DNA of 26,138 nt, taken from an uncultured Bacteroidia bacterium (GTDB taxonomy: Bacteria > Bacteroidota > Bacteroidia > Bacteroidales > Prolixibacteraceae). Where the stretch lies: assembly GCA_903859795.1 (NCBI GenBank), contig CAIOOC010000473.1, forward strand, positions 1 to 26,138. The letters are read 5' to 3'. The notes below the pieces were generated by a model. It was not told the origin of the DNA. It did not search any database and worked only from the letters and a program-made list of their open reading frames with translations. The position numbers and the translations under genes are program-made. Positions 13,481 through 22,035 of this stretch are shown here, piece by piece. Positions within the stretch are counted from its first letter, which is position 1, and each line of letters begins with the position of its first letter.

Positions 13481-15679
13481 TCAAACCATCAATAGTCCAT
13501 TCTGTCTCAGATTCTTAATTGCCGGGCTATTCCAGAAAAGGACAAAATCATTTCCCGTTTGTGTTTCAAAACTCAACTCAAGGTGGCCATATGTGATCTG
13601 CCCCGGATTTCCCGGATAGATTTCAGGAATTCTCTCCATCAACCATTCGCCATCTTTTCGAGGGATCAGAACCGAAAAATTCTCTTTTTTAGTTGCGAAA
13701 GTAAGTTCAGCCATTTCATATGTCTGGTTCTTTTTCTTTCGGGTATAATACCTGACCGAAGGTATAGTGCCCAGCCAAATAATTTTAGCACTCGAACTGA
13801 CAGGTTCATACTCCGGATTTGCGATAATCTGCCGGATCAGCTCAGGCGAAACAGTTGTTCGTGGAACCTTTGTATCGAACCAATCAGGGAGTGGAATATC
13901 AAAACCTAAACCATGCATATAATTAAAGAGTGATTTTCGCAGACCTTCGCTGAACCGTTCATGGTTTGTACCGGTTGGATCACGATGAATCATATCATTA
14001 TTTGCAAATGTTCCAGGTGTTGTGTTCTCAATTTTCACTTTAAACTGAGCAGGACTCAATCCAACCGGACTGTGAGCCGTCATGGCAAACAGGTGCCAAA
14101 ACCCGGACTGCACTACGCCCTCCTGAAATAATTGTCTTACGACTTCTAATGAGTCAATGGTTTCCTGGGCTGTTTCGGTAGGGAACCCATACATCAGATA
14201 GGCGTGAACCATGATTCCTGCCTGGGTAAAATTGTCAGTTATCTTTGCCACTTTAGAGACACTGACACCTTTATTAATCATCCCTAACAGCCGGTCGGAT
14301 GCTACCTCCAGACCTCCCGAAACAGCGATACAACCCGATTCTTTGAGCAAAAAGCAGAGATCATAGGTAAAGCTTTTCTCAAAACGTATATTGGTCCACC
14401 AAACGACAGTTAGCTTCCGGCGAATTATCTCCAGGGCCAGTGCCTTCATAAGGGCGGGTGGCGCTGCTTCGTCAACAAAATGAAACCCTATCTGTCCTGT
14501 CTGAAGAATTATCTCTTCAATGCGATTGCACAATACCTGTACTGTATTAGGTTCATATCGGCTTATATAATCGAGTGAAGTATCACAGAATGTGCATCTT
14601 CCCCAGTAACAGCCATGTGCCAGCGTGAGTTTATTCCAACGACCGTCGCTCCAAAGCCGGTGCATTGGGTTTGCGATTTCGATTACCGAAAGATAGTTAT
14701 CTAAAAGAAAGTCACTGTAATCCGGAGTTCCTGAATCAAACTGTGAAAAATCGTTTTGTTTTGAGCCATTTATAAAAACCACCTTTTCGTTTTCCAGGGT
14801 AAGGGTTCGTTTTAAATCTGACTTAACGCGTTCTCCATCAAGATATTCAAGAAGATTCAAGATTGGAGCTTCACCATCATCAAGGGTTATAAAATCGAGA
14901 TAGTTAAAAATACGTGGTTCAGTCATCGAACGAAGTTCTGTATTTGCAAAACCTCCTCCCATAACGATTTTCAAACCCGGGAAATATTTTTTAATCCATT
15001 GTCCGCATTTTAAGGCACAATAGAGGTTCCCTGGAAAAGGGACAGAGAAAGCAACCAATGTTGGTTGAAATCGCTCTATTTTCTGACTGAGTAAAGGTAG
15101 CAAAAAGGTGTCGGTAAAACTGGAAGGTTCATTTAGCTCCTTTTCAATTTCATCAAAGTTCGAAGCTGAGCGGCCTAACCGTTCAGCATAACGGCTAAAG
15201 CCAAAATGGGGGTCTACGGCTTCCTGAATCAGGTCAGAAAGATCTTCAAGGTACAACGTTGCAAGATGTTTTGCCTTGTCGTTCAAACCCATTGTTCCAA
15301 AGGCCCATTGGAGCTCTTCGGTCACCAAAAACCTGCCTGCCTCAGGTAAAAATCGTCTGTTGCAAATCAGGTGGGCAAGTAGAATATTCTTTCCCTGTAA
15401 AAATGCAATCACCGGGTCAATAGTACGGATATAACTGGCAGACAAGTTAATAATCCGGTTTCCGTTTGGAGATAATTCCGGTTTTTTTATCTCTATCTCC
15501 TTAAAGAGTTTCTTCAGACCCTTTGCGGAAAGCATTTCCAGGATTGTCTCTATCCCCAGATCGCATTGAAATGAAGGAATAGCTTTTGTGTTCAAAAATC
15601 CCTTGAGATAAGCAGTTGCAGGATATGGAGTATTCAACTGGGTAAATGGTGGCGTTATCAGAAGCACTTTTTGACTCAC
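13481..15679 (-). CDS. B12-binding-type radical SAM protein of unknown reaction
   Basis: Long (732 aa) radical SAM protein starting at GTG 15679 (MSQKVLLITPPFTQLNTPYPATAYLKGFL, the usual opening of this class). The first about 310 residues contain an acidic, helical insertion and a cobalamin-binding-like Rossmann part (QPTLVAFSVPFPG, IVMGGGFANTELR and the FNYLDFITLDDGEAPILNLL pattern). No DxHxxG was seen, so any B12 would bind base-off. The radical SAM core begins at about residue 350. Its cluster motif GCYWGRCTFCD places Cys357, Cys362 and Cys365 as CX4CX2C, one residue more than the common CX3CX2C. The barrel continues through FHFVDEAAPPALMKAL, SGGLEVASDRLL and AYLMYGFPTET. The C-terminal about 150 residues look like a family-specific extension. 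It is divergent from the Memo-AMMECR1 gene; whether it belongs to that system is unknown. Confidence 0.85.
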   Translation of the reverse strand: MSQKVLLITPPFTQLNTPYPATAYLKGFLNTKAIPSFQCDLGIETILEMLSAKGLKKLFKEIEIKKPELSPNGNRIINLSASYIRTIDPVIAFLQGKNILLAHLICNRRFLPEAGRFLVTEELQWAFGTMGLNDKAKHLATLYLEDLSDLIQEAVDPHFGFSRYAERLGRSASNFDEIEKELNEPSSFTDTFLLPLLSQKIERFQPTLVAFSVPFPGNLYCALKCGQWIKKYFPGLKIVMGGGFANTELRSMTEPRIFNYLDFITLDDGEAPILNLLEYLDGERVKSDLKRTLTLENEKVVFINGSKQNDFSQFDSGTPDYSDFLLDNYLSVIEIANPMHRLWSDGRWNKLTLAHGCYWGRCTFCDTSLDYISRYEPNTVQVLCNRIEEIILQTGQIGFHFVDEAAPPALMKALALEIIRRKLTVVWWTNIRFEKSFTYDLCFLLKESGCIAVSGGLEVASDRLLGMINKGVSVSKVAKITDNFTQAGIMVHAYLMYGFPTETAQETIDSLEVVRQLFQEGVVQSGFWHLFAMTAHSPVGLSPAQFKVKIENTTPGTFANNDMIHRDPTGTNHERFSEGLRKSLFNYMHGLGFDIPLPDWFDTKVPRTTVSPELIRQIIANPEYEPVSSSAKIIWLGTIPSVRYYTRKKKNQTYEMAELTFATKKENFSVLIPRKDGEWLMERIPEIYPGNPGQITYGHLELSFETQTGNDFVLFWNSPAIKNLRQNGLLMV

Positions 15680-15757
15680 GGGAAAAGTATTTGGGTTGTG
15701 TAAAAGTAATATTTGTTTAAAAATAATGTAACTTTATACCTCATAATACCTTTAGCC

Positions 15758-17251
15758 ATGCAAGCGAACCATTTTAACATCGCGGTACTGGTGTTTATTT
15801 TTGCTTCGGTTTTTTCCCAGGAAACTCCACAAAACCGAAAACCATACGCCGCAGGGAGGTTTTACACTGATAAACAAGACGAATTGGAAACTCAATTACA
15901 ACAGCTATTTTCAAATGCTATCCAAAAGAAATCTGAACGAAATCCACTTGCTATTGTAGTCCCACATGCAGGTTATGTCTATAGCGGAGGGGTTGCAGCT
16001 TCGGGGTATAATCAGATTGATCCTTCCCGTAAATTTGAGAGGATTTTTATTATAGGATCAAGTCACACCTCAAATTTCCCGGGAGCATCGGTCTATTGCG
16101 AAGGCAATTTTGAAACTCCTCTGGGTACGGTTAAAGTTGACATTGAATTGGCCAAACAACTAGTTAAAAAGTATGATCTGTTGACCAGTGATTCCGATCC
16201 TCACAAGTTTGAACACAGTATTGAAGTGCAGCTTCCATTTCTGCAAAAACATTTGAAAAGCGATATCAGGATTGTTCCGGTTATCATTGGTTCCTCTACT
16301 GTGGAAACTGCCCAAAAACTTGCGGTTATATTTAAACCTTACCTTAATGAAAAAAATCTTTTTGTAATTAGCAGTGACTTTTCACATTATCCAAACTATG
16401 ATAATGCCTGTATGGCAGATCAATCGACTGCAATTGCAATTCAATCGAATAAAGCTTCAAACCTGATTGCAACTCTTGATGCAAATAAAAAGAAAAATAT
16501 TCCGGGATTAGCAACCAGTCTGTGCGGTTGGAGCTCTGTTCTGACATTGCTTTACATGACAGAGCAAATGCCGGGTATCAATGTTGAACTCATTCAGTAC
16601 AAAAACTCCGGAAACTCCTCTTTCGGAGATGTTGACCGTGTCGTTGGATACTGGGCTATAACGTTTTGTCAGCATCAGACAAAAAATCAGACCGCCGAAT
16701 TTTCTCTGACCCATGATGATAAAAAGGAGCTTCTGTCACTTGCACGTGAATCACTTTCAGCTTATATCCGGGGAGCAGAATTACCTGAAGTTAGTCCTTT
16801 TAAACTTAATCCGGTACTTAAAACACAAACTGGTGCATTTGTCACGTTGACTAAAAACGGCCATTTAAGAGGATGTATTGGTCATTTCGATGCCAACCTT
16901 CCCCTTTGGAAAGTCGTCCGGCAAATGGCTATAGCCTCGGCCACCCAGGACAGTCGCTTTAACAAGGTTCAGGCGAGTGAGATCAAAGAGCTGAAAATTG
17001 AGATCTCCGTGCTAACTCCGTTGAGACGTATCCAAACAGCAGATGAATTTATCCTTGGTACTCATGGCATCTATATAAGAAAAGGGAATTCATCTGGGAC
17101 TTTCCTACCGCAAGTCGCCACCCAAACAGGCTGGACAAAGGAAGAATTTCTTGGACATTGTGCCCGGGATAAAGCCGGTATTGGGTGGGATGAATGGAAA
17201 ACCGCTGAACTATATACCTACGAGGCAATGGTTTTTGGAGAGGGGGATTAG
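15758..17251 (+). CDS. Exported Memo-AMMECR1 fusion (AmmeMemoRadiSam system proteins B and A)
   Basis: Two-domain protein of 497 aa. From ATG 15758 the first about 20 residues form a signal peptide (MQANHFNIAVLVFIFASVFS). The frame from TTG 15713 is longer but not better. The Memo domain (about 28-305) keeps all five metal-site residues known from human MEMO1: His70 in PHAGY, His103 in SSHT, Asp207 and His210 in SSDFSHY, and Cys256 in SLCGW. The AMMECR1 domain (about 318-495) carries the hallmark LRGCIGHF (370-377) and SATQDSRFNKV. The fused pair is the B and A components of the AmmeMemoRadiSam system, whose radical SAM partner lies at 20345-21472. Both components appear to be exported, which is notable because the system is generally treated as cytoplasmic. 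The reaction is not known to me. Confidence 0.9.
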   Translation: MQANHFNIAVLVFIFASVFSQETPQNRKPYAAGRFYTDKQDELETQLQQLFSNAIQKKSERNPLAIVVPHAGYVYSGGVAASGYNQIDPSRKFERIFIIGSSHTSNFPGASVYCEGNFETPLGTVKVDIELAKQLVKKYDLLTSDSDPHKFEHSIEVQLPFLQKHLKSDIRIVPVIIGSSTVETAQKLAVIFKPYLNEKNLFVISSDFSHYPNYDNACMADQSTAIAIQSNKASNLIATLDANKKKNIPGLATSLCGWSSVLTLLYMTEQMPGINVELIQYKNSGNSSFGDVDRVVGYWAITFCQHQTKNQTAEFSLTHDDKKELLSLARESLSAYIRGAELPEVSPFKLNPVLKTQTGAFVTLTKNGHLRGCIGHFDANLPLWKVVRQMAIASATQDSRFNKVQASEIKELKIEISVLTPLRRIQTADEFILGTHGIYIRKGNSSGTFLPQVATQTGWTKEEFLGHCARDKAGIGWDEWKTAELYTYEAMVFGEGD

Positions 17252-17258
17252 TTAGGTA

Positions 17259-17282
17259 GTTTCTAATGTTCCTGTTGTTTCT
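17259..17282. repeat. Left arm of inverted repeat around the four-helix-bundle gene
   Basis: This arm begins GTTTCTAATG and ends TGTTGTTTCT. Read in reverse complement, the right arm (17756-17778) aligns with it end to end with a few mismatches and two 1-nt gaps. It begins 8 nt after the stop of the Memo-AMMECR1 gene. Confidence 0.55.
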
Positions 17283-17327
17283 ATTATTGGGGTTAGGCAA
17301 GATTATGGCTGATATAAAGAACAGGTT

Positions 17328-17774
17328 ATGAGTACAGTGAATAAATTTGAGGGTCTGGAAGTTTGGAAACTAGCAGGAGAACTGTGCAAAGATGTTTTTC
17401 AATTAACACTGTGTGAATCCTTTTCCAAAGATTTTGGTTTAAAGGATCAGATTAGAAACTCAATCGGATCTATAATGGATGATATTGCCGAAGGTTTTGA
17501 AAGAGATGGAAATAGGGAATTAAGACAATTCTTATCAATCTCTAAGGGGTCCTTCGGCGAACGCCGGTCTCAACTTTATCGCGCCTTTGATCAGAGCTAC
17601 CTTAGTTTTGAACATTTAGAACGTATATCACAAAAAACCATCACCCTGGGACGCAAAGTCTCAAAACAAATACAATACTTAAAAACCTCAGAATTAAAAG
17701 GTAATAAATTCAAATCCGCCAAACCACAGAAACAATTGGAACCAAAGAACCCACAAGAACAATTGAAACCATAG
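17328..17774 (+). CDS. Four-helix-bundle protein of the 23S rRNA intervening-sequence (IVP) type
   Basis: Small helical protein of 148 aa in the TIGR02436/IVP-like family. The diagnostic features are EVWKLAGELCKDVFQLT, the FGLKDQIRNSIGSIMDDIAEGFERDGNREL helix pair (about residues 44-73) and the FLSISKGSFGERRSQLYRAFD segment (about 74-94). Members were first found in insertions within 23S rRNA genes of Leptospira and other bacteria; stand-alone copies are common in Bacteroidota and of unknown function. The last about 17 residues (PQKQLEPKNPQEQLKP) are not family sequence. They are encoded by two copies of a short degenerate repeat, the second of which forms the right inverted-repeat arm. The gene sits between two genes that look like one operon. 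Confidence 0.88.
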   Translation: MSTVNKFEGLEVWKLAGELCKDVFQLTLCESFSKDFGLKDQIRNSIGSIMDDIAEGFERDGNRELRQFLSISKGSFGERRSQLYRAFDQSYLSFEHLERISQKTITLGRKVSKQIQYLKTSELKGNKFKSAKPQKQLEPKNPQEQLKP

Positions 17775-17778
17775 AAAC
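17756..17778. repeat. Right arm of inverted repeat around the four-helix-bundle gene
   Basis: Reads AGAACAATTGAAACC then ATAGAAAC. It is complementary to 17259-17282 with gaps and overlaps the end of the four-helix-bundle gene. A related copy just upstream (AGAAACAATTGGAAC, 17728-17742) pairs with 17268-17282 at 13 of 15 positions. Confidence 0.55.
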
Positions 17779-17812
17779 TAAAAAAACCCCATCCTCTTCA
17801 GATGACCCTGCC

Positions 17813-20293
17813 ATGAAGACCGCCTACCCCCTTTTCACCATTAGCTTCCTGACAATATTGTTTTATTCATTATCAGTTGCTCTTGTCAGGTTAGGGCTGT
17901 TAAGCAAACCGAACCACCGGAAGTTTTGGAACCTTTTATTGCTGATTACATTTATGTCTGCAGGATTGATCGGTCTTTTAATGGTGGTAAAGATCAACTA
18001 CAAACTTGATATTCCTTTTTATGATGAAATTCTGGGTTATCACGTTGATTTTGGCATTGCGATGGTGGTCATTGGCCTATTTCATTTCTGGTGGCATCTA
18101 AAATATTACCTGCGCCTATTTAAAAGTGAAAAAAGTAACAAATCTTCCCAAACCACTTTCCCCGAGGGCGATTTGAGTCTATCATGCTTAAAGATATCAG
18201 CTTTTATTTTAGGTGGTACATCCATGATTGCCCAGGTAATTTTACTACGCGAGTTTCTGTCGGTATTCAATGGAAATGAGCTGGTTGTCGGCCTGGTACT
18301 TGCCAATTGGATGGTATTAACAGGAACCGGCGCCATCTTAGGCAAACATCAGTTAAACATTAGCAAAGATTCGGAGGTAATTTTGACAGGACTCCTTATC
18401 CTTTCGGTTTTGCCTTTGATTACTACTTTCCTGATTAATTATCTGAAAAACAGAATATTTCCAATCGGAGCAATGATTGATGTATTTCAAATGTTTATTG
18501 CTTCATTATTCCTTCTGATTCCGTTCTGTTTTCTGAGTGGCTTTCTTTTTACATATATATCAAGGAGTTATTCTGAGATAAGGATGAGAAATGAGATCGG
18601 GGCGGTATATGGATTTGAGTCAGCTGGAAGTATTGCCGGAGGACTGCTCAGCGGGCTGATCTTTATCTTTTTATTTTCATCTGTTGAGAGTCTGTTGGTC
18701 ATGGCAATTTTAAATGGTCTTTCTCTTTTTTACCTATGCTCGAAAAATGGATTGATAAGAGTTGGCAAAGGGGCATTAATAACAGCTGTTTTGGCTTTTT
18801 CAGTACTTTTCTTTCAACCTGAAAACCGAATTAGGAAATGGGTCTACCCGAATCAGGAGGTTGTAGTATCAAAAGATTCTCCTTACGGCAATATTGTGAT
18901 TTCAAGACGCGAAAATTTGTGGAGTGTTTACAACAACAACATTCTTCAATTTGACTCCGAAAATTTTATGCAGAGTGAGGAGGCTGTACATTTTCCAATG
19001 ATTCAGCATCATGGTCCTTCCAATGTTTTGCTGGTATCAGGCGACCTTTCAGCGCAAATTGCCGAGCTAAAGAAATATGAGCTGCTATCTGTTGACTATG
19101 TAGAAGACAATAAATGGTTAATGGCGTTGTTGAAAGATTCGATTCCCAAAATCACAACAAATGGTGTTACCATATACCAATCAGATCCATTACGGTTTAT
19201 ACGACGCTCAACAAAGACCTACGATGTTGTCATATTAAATCTGCCTGCTCCTTCAACTCTGCAATCCAATCGATTTTTTACACTCGAATTTTTTACTCAT
19301 CTAAAGGAAAAACTTACACAGGATGCCATTCTATCCTTTGGGTTGCCATCCCAGACAAATTATATGAATAACGAGGCAATTGAGCTAAATTCAACCGTTG
19401 TATCGACGTTGAAAAAAGTATTCCACAATGTAATTATCATACCGGGAGAGAAAAACTATTTCCTCGCCTCTGACTTTGCCGTTAATTACAATATTACAAG
19501 GAATATTCAGGTTGAGGGGATCAAAACCCGCTATGTCAATCAGGATTATTTTGACGACTCTTTACTCAAAAGACGAGGTGAGATGATTCTTTCATCATTA
19601 AATCCATCATCCAAAATCAACCAAAATTTAAAACCGGTGTTATACCAGCAGGAATTGGCATATTGGCTTAGTTATTCAAAAGAGAAATATATCTGGCTAC
19701 TGGTCCTGACAACCATATTAGCGATAATTATGTTTTTTTCAGGTAGAACTCCTTCCAAAATCATGTTTCTCACTGGGTTCTCTGCTGCAGCGATGGAGAT
19801 AATTCTGTTATTTGGCTTGCAGATATACTTTGGAAATATCTATCTGCTGTCCGGTTTTGTTTTTACCGGGTTTATGCTTGGACTCACTGCAGGATCTTTC
19901 CTGGGAAGATCAATAAACCTCTTTTCTAATCAGAAATATTTGAAATATAACCAGTTACTGATTGGTATATTTACAGCCTCAAGCGTACTTTTACTCTTTT
20001 CTGCAGGAATGGAAAATCTTCCTTCGGCAATAGTTTACCCATTATTCATTGTTACCACCGTAATAACTGGCAGTCTTACCGGGTTTCAATTCACTAAAGC
20101 AAGCTTAATTCAGACAGGTAAGTACTCTGAAATTTCCGGATTAACATACAGTTACGATTTATTTGGATCAGCTGCCGGGGCACTTGTTCTCACAATATAT
20201 CTTGTACCCCAATTAGGAATTGTTGCATCAGGAATTTTAATCGGATTTCTAAATATTTTACTTGGAATTTTCGTAACTTTAAGGAAAAATTGA
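17813..20293 (+). CDS. Polytopic membrane protein with degenerate spermidine-synthase-like domain
   Basis: Large inner-membrane protein of 826 aa. Three N-terminal helices (about 6-30, 39-59, 78-100) end in HVDFGIAMVVIGLFHFWWH, with His77, His91 and His95. The spacing recalls heme-b-binding helices (DUF4405/cytochrome-b-like), but no clear partner histidines are seen. About seven further helices follow (128-334), with family-typical RNEIGAVYGFESAGSIAGG. A soluble domain (about 340-640) resembles spermidine synthase (SPYGNIVISRRENLW, SVDYVEDNKWL, YDVVILNLPAP). Its SAM/nucleotide loop reads VLLVSGDLSA where GGGxG is expected, so normal aminopropyltransferase activity is doubtful. The C-terminal part (about 645-822) has six further helices. 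It is flanked by the AmmeMemoRadiSam genes and is probably co-transcribed with them. Confidence 0.8.
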   Translation: MKTAYPLFTISFLTILFYSLSVALVRLGLLSKPNHRKFWNLLLLITFMSAGLIGLLMVVKINYKLDIPFYDEILGYHVDFGIAMVVIGLFHFWWHLKYYLRLFKSEKSNKSSQTTFPEGDLSLSCLKISAFILGGTSMIAQVILLREFLSVFNGNELVVGLVLANWMVLTGTGAILGKHQLNISKDSEVILTGLLILSVLPLITTFLINYLKNRIFPIGAMIDVFQMFIASLFLLIPFCFLSGFLFTYISRSYSEIRMRNEIGAVYGFESAGSIAGGLLSGLIFIFLFSSVESLLVMAILNGLSLFYLCSKNGLIRVGKGALITAVLAFSVLFFQPENRIRKWVYPNQEVVVSKDSPYGNIVISRRENLWSVYNNNILQFDSENFMQSEEAVHFPMIQHHGPSNVLLVSGDLSAQIAELKKYELLSVDYVEDNKWLMALLKDSIPKITTNGVTIYQSDPLRFIRRSTKTYDVVILNLPAPSTLQSNRFFTLEFFTHLKEKLTQDAILSFGLPSQTNYMNNEAIELNSTVVSTLKKVFHNVIIIPGEKNYFLASDFAVNYNITRNIQVEGIKTRYVNQDYFDDSLLKRRGEMILSSLNPSSKINQNLKPVLYQQELAYWLSYSKEKYIWLLVLTTILAIIMFFSGRTPSKIMFLTGFSAAAMEIILLFGLQIYFGNIYLLSGFVFTGFMLGLTAGSFLGRSINLFSNQKYLKYNQLLIGIFTASSVLLLFSAGMENLPSAIVYPLFIVTTVITGSLTGFQFTKASLIQTGKYSEISGLTYSYDLFGSAAGALVLTIYLVPQLGIVASGILIGFLNILLGIFVTLRKN

Positions 20294-20344
20294 TGCTAAA
20301 TTCTATACAAAAGTCCTGAAATAAAATTAATCTTTCAATTTAAT

Positions 20345-21472
20345 ATGTCAAATCAGGAGATGAATAAGCGTGAATTTCTGAAACAGGGTTTTGTTGCTAC
20401 AAGTGCAATCACAGTCGCTCCTATGATGAGTCTTTCGGCTGCTGTTGATGAAAAGCCCTGGAAATGGAGCAAGGAGGGGTTATACTGGTCAACTACTCCC
20501 AGAGGAACAAAATGCCTGATCTGTCCTAATGAATGTGTTATCAAAGAAGGAGAATCGGGGCTTTGCCACAACCGGGTAAATCATCAGGGTAAGCTCTATT
20601 CCATTGCCTACGGAAACCCGTGCGCTGTAAATATAGATCCGATTGAGAAAAAGCCATTTAACCATTTTCTGCCAGGGTCGAGAGCATTCTCAATTGGAAC
20701 AGCAGGATGTAACCTAGCCTGTATGAACTGCCAGAACTGGACTATCTCACAAACTAGTCCTAAAGAGACACGTAACTACGATTTAATGCCTGATAAGCTT
20801 GTTGAACAAACAATTGCCAATAATTGTCAATCCATAGCTTATACCTATTCCGAGCCGATTTCTTTTTACGAGTATACTTTTGACTCGGCTAAACTGGCGA
20901 GAGAGCACGGGATTAAAAATGTACTGGTTACAGCAGGCTATATTAATGAAGAACCGTTACGCAATTTTTGTAAATATATCGATGCGGCGAGAGTTGACCT
21001 GAAATCGTTCAGTAATGATATTTACCTGAAATTGAGTGCAGGAACTCTTCAGCCGGTATTAAACACACTCAAAACAATAGCAGGCCTCGGTGTGTGGCTC
21101 GAAATTGTAAACCTGGTCGTTCCCGGATGGACCGATGACCTCGATATGATCAAAAGGATGTGTAACTGGCTGGCAAATAACGGTCTGGCAAGTTATCCTC
21201 TTCATTTTGACCGCTTTCATCCTGAATACAAACTACCGCAATTATCGGCAACTCCGATCGGAATTCTTACCAAGGCGAAGGAGATTGCTCTTTCTGAAGG
21301 AATTAAATTTGTTTACATTGGCAATGTCCCTGGCCTGGACGATCAAAATACCTACTGTCCAAAGTGTCATGATCTGGTCATAGAACGAAGAGGGTATTCC
21401 ATACTTCAAATGAACCTTGTTAAAGGATGTTGTTCAAAATGCGGGGATAAAATTCCTGGAGTCTGGGGATAA
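20345..21472 (+). CDS. amrS: AmmeMemoRadiSam system radical SAM enzyme with Tat-like leader
   Basis: Radical SAM enzyme of 375 aa, partner of the Memo/AMMECR1 proteins. The N-terminus MSNQEMNKREFLKQGFVATSAITVAPMMSLSA looks like a twin-arginine leader in its Lys-Arg form (KREFLK plus a moderately hydrophobic stretch). Cys57, Cys60, Cys64 and Cys74 form an N-terminal Cys cluster (CLICPNEC, then GLCHNR). The radical SAM motif GCNLACMNCQNW (Cys122, Cys126, Cys129) is the normal CX3CX2C. The barrel shows AYTYSEPISFYEY, ARVDLKSFSNDIYLKLSAGTL and LHFDRFHPEYKL. A C-terminal zinc-ribbon-like part has CPKC and CSKC (about 337-366). The start may instead be Met6. It follows the membrane protein by 51 nt and converges with the small membrane protein gene. 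Confidence 0.92.
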   Translation: MSNQEMNKREFLKQGFVATSAITVAPMMSLSAAVDEKPWKWSKEGLYWSTTPRGTKCLICPNECVIKEGESGLCHNRVNHQGKLYSIAYGNPCAVNIDPIEKKPFNHFLPGSRAFSIGTAGCNLACMNCQNWTISQTSPKETRNYDLMPDKLVEQTIANNCQSIAYTYSEPISFYEYTFDSAKLAREHGIKNVLVTAGYINEEPLRNFCKYIDAARVDLKSFSNDIYLKLSAGTLQPVLNTLKTIAGLGVWLEIVNLVVPGWTDDLDMIKRMCNWLANNGLASYPLHFDRFHPEYKLPQLSATPIGILTKAKEIALSEGIKFVYIGNVPGLDDQNTYCPKCHDLVIERRGYSILQMNLVKGCCSKCGDKIPGVWG

Positions 21473-21486
21473 AAGATACATAGGAT

Positions 21487-21975
21487 TTATAACTGCGATT
21501 GTTTTGGAACCAGATTATTCAAGGCATTTATTAATTTGGTTCTTAACCGAAATGGTATTGCAGAGAGGCTGATCCACGGATAATCTGCCAAACCCTTTCT
21601 TACCCTGACTGTAAACCTTAGTTCACATTTCAATCCAAGCAAATAGGTGCGAACTTCAACTTTATGAAGTTGTCCGATAGGAAATTCAAACATTCGAAAC
21701 ATCCTGTCAACTGCGAATATGGAATAGTACCTTGTAATAATCTTCTCATTGTCAATTGTAAATCTTACATATTGGAAATTCATTATAGCAATTATTAACA
21801 TTGCCACGAGGAAGAATCCAGCCGATAAAACAGCAACTGTAAACAGATTGAAAAAGATAAGTACAGCAACTGCTAAAAGCAAGCCTAACCCGATAACCAG
21901 AAAAATGAACCTGAGTTTCTTTACCTGTTTACTATTATTAAAATCCATACTTCTGGCTGTTAAATTGTACCACAT
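21487..21975 (-). CDS. Small membrane protein, PH-domain-like (function unknown)
   Basis: Not recognised with confidence. From ATG 21975 the protein is 162 aa. ATG 21948 (MDFNNSKQVKKLRF) is a reasonable alternative start, and the longest frame opens at a TTG (22002). It has two closely spaced membrane helices (about 22-44 and 48-67 from ATG 21975). A C-terminal soluble domain with strand-rich text (FTIDNEKIITRYYSIFAVDRMFRMFEFPIGQLHKVEV, then LRFTVRVRKGLADYPWISLS) resembles bacterial PH (DUF304/bPH-like) domains. The gene converges with the AmrS gene (14 nt between stops) and is divergent from aroB, with which it shares a short intergenic region. Confidence 0.7.
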   Translation of the reverse strand: MWYNLTARSMDFNNSKQVKKLRFIFLVIGLGLLLAVAVLIFFNLFTVAVLSAGFFLVAMLIIAIMNFQYVRFTIDNEKIITRYYSIFAVDRMFRMFEFPIGQLHKVEVRTYLLGLKCELRFTVRVRKGLADYPWISLSAIPFRLRTKLINALNNLVPKQSQL

Positions 21976-21983
21976 TGTTATAA

Positions 21984-22017
21984 TTGGAATCCAAGATAGC
22001 AAAATATTTTAACTTTG
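21984..22017 (+). promoter_or_regulatory. Promoter of aroB-aroA
   Basis: TTG at 21984-21986 and a perfect -7 box TAACTTTG at 22010-22017 (spacing 23 nt). The predicted transcript start is about 12 nt before ATG 22036. The -7 box covers the TTG at 22015 that opens the longest aroB frame, so that codon cannot be the start. The elements overlap the 5' region of the divergent membrane protein gene. Confidence 0.45.
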
Positions 22018-22035
22018 CCCCGTAAATATACTGAA

